Positions 62,115 to 64,000 of a stretch of 64,000 nt of DNA are shown here, one piece after another; position 1 is the stretch's first letter; each line of letters opens with the position of its first letter. The notes under the pieces were generated by a model. The model saw only the letters and a list, made by a program, of their open reading frames with translations, ran no database searches and was not told the DNA's origin. Made by a program: the position numbers and the translations under genes. This stretch comes from Bacillota bacterium (GTDB lineage Bacteria > Bacillota > Clostridia > Acetivibrionales > DTU013). The stretch lies in the NCBI GenBank assembly GCA_023435305.1, contig JAEYRV010000048.1, forward strand, positions 17,531-81,530. The letters are read 5' to 3'.

Positions 62115-62585
62115 ATGCCTATAAGGCTTACAAGCTTGCAGTGCTTGCAAAGTTTGCAAAATCGGCAAAGCTAGTTAAGTTGGTGAAGCTAGTAAAGATT
62201 GGTTATTCTATTGGGCAAAAAAGGGGAGTGTGCAAAAATAGCTACATTTGGGCACACTCTCAACAATTTTATTGAAATTATTCAATATAAATGACACATA
62301 ACGGAATAGTATATTGAGTTATGTAAACTCAGAACAGTATTAGGCGCCCAGATGACATTGTTTTTGCACAGTGCAATATATACAATGAAGCTGCCGGCCT
62401 CATTGGCGGTCCCAAAGTATTGTCAATCGTCATTATCGATTCATTAACACATGAAAATGACCGTCAAAGCAAGTCCCGCCTGTTCCTGAGCGGCCAGAAA
62501 AGACCGCCTGCACTGTTTGCGGACCCTTCTGCAACACAATCATCAGTATAGAAACAAATGCACTATCTGTGAGACAGTACTCCAT

Positions 62586-62630
62586 ACATTTGGTTTACAT
62601 TTGGTTTACATTTGGTTTACATTTGCTTAT
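62586..62630. repeat. 11-bp tandem repeat, four copies
   Basis: ACATTTGGTTT is repeated three times exactly, plus a fourth copy ACATTTGCTTA, just downstream of the HD-GYP gene. Confidence 0.9.
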
Positions 62631-62665
62631 ATGGGAACATGGCAGGACGTGCAGCGTTGGTGGTC

Positions 62666-63715
62666 TTACTTTATCTCACCTGCATCAACGCCGGCGAACA
62701 ACCTTTCAATGATTGAAGCATCCAGCTTGCCTTTTCCTGCATCCTCCAGCATGAGCGCCTTCACTTCCTCCATCGGCATTCTGGTCCTGTACGGACGATC
62801 CGATGTCAGCGCGTCATATATGTCGGCCACAGCTATGATCCTTGATTCGACAGACAGCTCATCACCTGACAGACCATCAGGATAGCCAGAGCCATCCAGC
62901 TTCTCGTGGTGGTGCCTGATAGGATCCAGGCACATCTGAAGGCTGTTCAGCGGTCTGCAGATATTCTCGCCTATCAGCGTATGCTTCTTTATAGCATCAA
63001 ATTCGTCGCTGGTCAGTCTTCCCGGCTTGTTCAGTATCTCCTCCGGCACCCCGACCTTGCCGATATCATGAATCAGGCCTGCGATCTCCAGGTGGCTCAA
63101 TCTGCTTTCATCAAATCCCATTTTCTCCCCAAGGTAGCGGCTGATCCCGGCGACCCGTCTTGTATGACCGTCAGTGTACTTATCCTTGGCTTCGATCACA
63201 TTTGCAAGCGTTATCACCAGATTGCGGACATTGTCGACTTCCTGCTCATAATCATTCTTAAGCAGGCCATACAACCTTTCGGTCTCATCCTTTGACTCCT
63301 TTAGTTCCGTATATTTCTCCTGAAGACTGTCGGAGAGCTCCTTCTTTTCAAGTCCGTTCGACACTATCTTTATCAATCTGTCATTGTCCCAGGGCTTTTC
63401 AAGATAATAGTACAGGCCCACCTCATTTATGCTTTTTATTGCATTCTCCTTGTCAGCATAACCGGTAAGCAATATCATTATTGTATTTGGACTGATTTTT
63501 GTAGCTTTTTTTAGAAACTCCAGGCCGTTCATACCCGGCATCATGAAATCGGAAATAATAAGGTCCACATTATTATTAGCAAGCGCCTCTGACTGAAGAG
63601 CATCTACAGGATCATTAAATACCTGCACATTATACTTGAGCATCACCTTTATCAATGCTGAAAGTGTAACGGTTATCATCTTCTCATCATCAACCACATA
63701 AATCGTCTTTGACAA
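62666..63715 (-). CDS. Response regulator with HD-GYP domain (cyclic-di-GMP phosphodiesterase type)
   Basis: A 349-residue regulator. The receiver (about 1-120) has 'TIYVVDDEKMITVTLS', phosphoacceptor in 'DLIISDFMMPGMNGLEFL' and 'YYLEKPWDNDR'. A coiled linker ('LQEKYTELKESKDETERLYG') leads to the HD-GYP domain (about 170-345): 'DGHTRRVAGISRYLG', HDIGKVGVPEEIL, 'HTLIGENICRPL' and 'HHEKLDGSGYPDGLSGDELS'. The GYP triad is complete, so c-di-GMP hydrolysis is likely. The ATG at 63739 lies upstream of AGGGGG; the TTG at 63715, just before the receiver, has correct spacing. No partner kinase is in the window. Confidence 0.9.
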   Translation of the reverse strand: MSKTIYVVDDEKMITVTLSALIKVMLKYNVQVFNDPVDALQSEALANNNVDLIISDFMMPGMNGLEFLKKATKISPNTIMILLTGYADKENAIKSINEVGLYYYLEKPWDNDRLIKIVSNGLEKKELSDSLQEKYTELKESKDETERLYGLLKNDYEQEVDNVRNLVITLANVIEAKDKYTDGHTRRVAGISRYLGEKMGFDESRLSHLEIAGLIHDIGKVGVPEEILNKPGRLTSDEFDAIKKHTLIGENICRPLNSLQMCLDPIRHHHEKLDGSGYPDGLSGDELSVESRIIAVADIYDALTSDRPYRTRMPMEEVKALMLEDAGKGKLDASIIERLFAGVDAGEIK

Positions 63716-63739
63716 GTTAATCCCCCTCGTGTTATCCAT

Positions 63740-64000
63740 ATGGTAATTTTACCACAAGCACATATAAATACAAGAAAAATGTATTGGTGCACTATAAACA
63801 TCATTAACAAAATGCTATAATTCTAACATCAAAGTAAATTTATATCAAATTATGACGAATAAGATAATAACAGAAGAGGGATGAGCATAATTACTGTTTT
63901 TAAGAGATAAACCCTTGAAATAAATGGTATTTGGCAAGAATGAACATTGAAAACTCAATCCAAAAAGAAAAAATGAGCAGAACAATAAGGCTGCAGGCAT
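63740..64000. other. No gene recognised
   Basis: This AT-rich stretch lies upstream of the HD-GYP gene and runs to the window edge. It probably holds that gene's promoter. I see no open frame with a ribosome binding site and no RNA gene. Confidence 0.5.

Noticed and set aside
62093..62272. Lys-rich amphipathic frame (KLAVLAKFAKSAKLVKLVKL) resembling a leaderless bacteriocin
   Set aside because: It lacks an ATG, GTG or TTG at the right place and a ribosome binding site, and the Lys-Leu pattern comes from a degenerate DNA repeat.

Overview
The window comes from a low-to-moderate-GC anaerobic Firmicute, most probably a member of Clostridia. The gene families support this: NAD-type glutamate dehydrogenase, an S-layer-homology surface protein, YesM/YesN two-component genes, the IreB-RuvX-DUF1292 cluster, an eno-secG-rnr neighbourhood, DUF3048 and rubredoxin-like proteins, and strong GGAGG ribosome binding sites. 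No species can be named from the sequence alone. Most genes are chromosomal housekeeping genes. No phage, plasmid, rRNA or CRISPR locus is visible, and there is one tRNA (Pro, CGG).

Layout. 1-1650: the 5' end of a B12-binding radical SAM gene and an MFS transporter. 1650-3700: a gene-poor stretch with short repeats, degenerate insertion-sequence-like ends, tRNA-Pro and a decayed repeat-filled reading frame. 3.7-8.6 kb: a large SLH surface protein and a small membrane protein. 8.6-14.8 kb: a lipoprotein esterase, a UvrA-family ATPase, a small nucleotidyltransferase and a divergent AraC/GyrI-type regulator. 14.9-19.3 kb: a transglutaminase-like protein with an apparent internal deletion, a class III aminotransferase, a rubredoxin-like protein, a DUF3048 lipoprotein and a PilZ protein. 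19.4-30.2 kb, mostly leftward: DUF1292, ruvX, aldo/keto reductase, ireB, mtaB, DUF523, rnr, an HD protein, secG and eno. 30.6-36.9 kb: a giant lipoprotein with two von Willebrand A domains. 37.8-47.1 kb: a four-gene ABC export system (adaptor, FtsX-like permease, two ATPases) divergent from a YesM/YesN pair. 48.2-53.6 kb: lower glycolysis (gap, a fused pgk-tpiA, gpmI). 53.9-63.7 kb: DUF2156 protein, PepT-like peptidase, trmL, glutamate dehydrogenase, a PEP/pyruvate-binding-nucleotidyltransferase fusion, a small secreted protein and an HD-GYP response regulator.

Working together: glycolysis from glyceraldehyde-3-phosphate to PEP is covered by gap, pgk-tpiA, gpmI and eno. The YesM/YesN pair probably controls the divergent exporter. 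PilZ and HD-GYP proteins point to cyclic-di-GMP signalling.

The most striking property is the density of unrelated short tandem repeats. At least ten arrays with different units (9, 10, 11, 13, 21, about 33, 37, 39, 41, 44 and 58 bp) occupy most of the larger gaps, and repeats also reach into coding regions (mtaB, the rnr tail, a decayed gene). Other notable items are the PGK-TIM fusion, the multi-domain PEP/pyruvate-binding fusion, an ABC ATPase with an AbrB-like tail, and two MITE-like elements in tandem.
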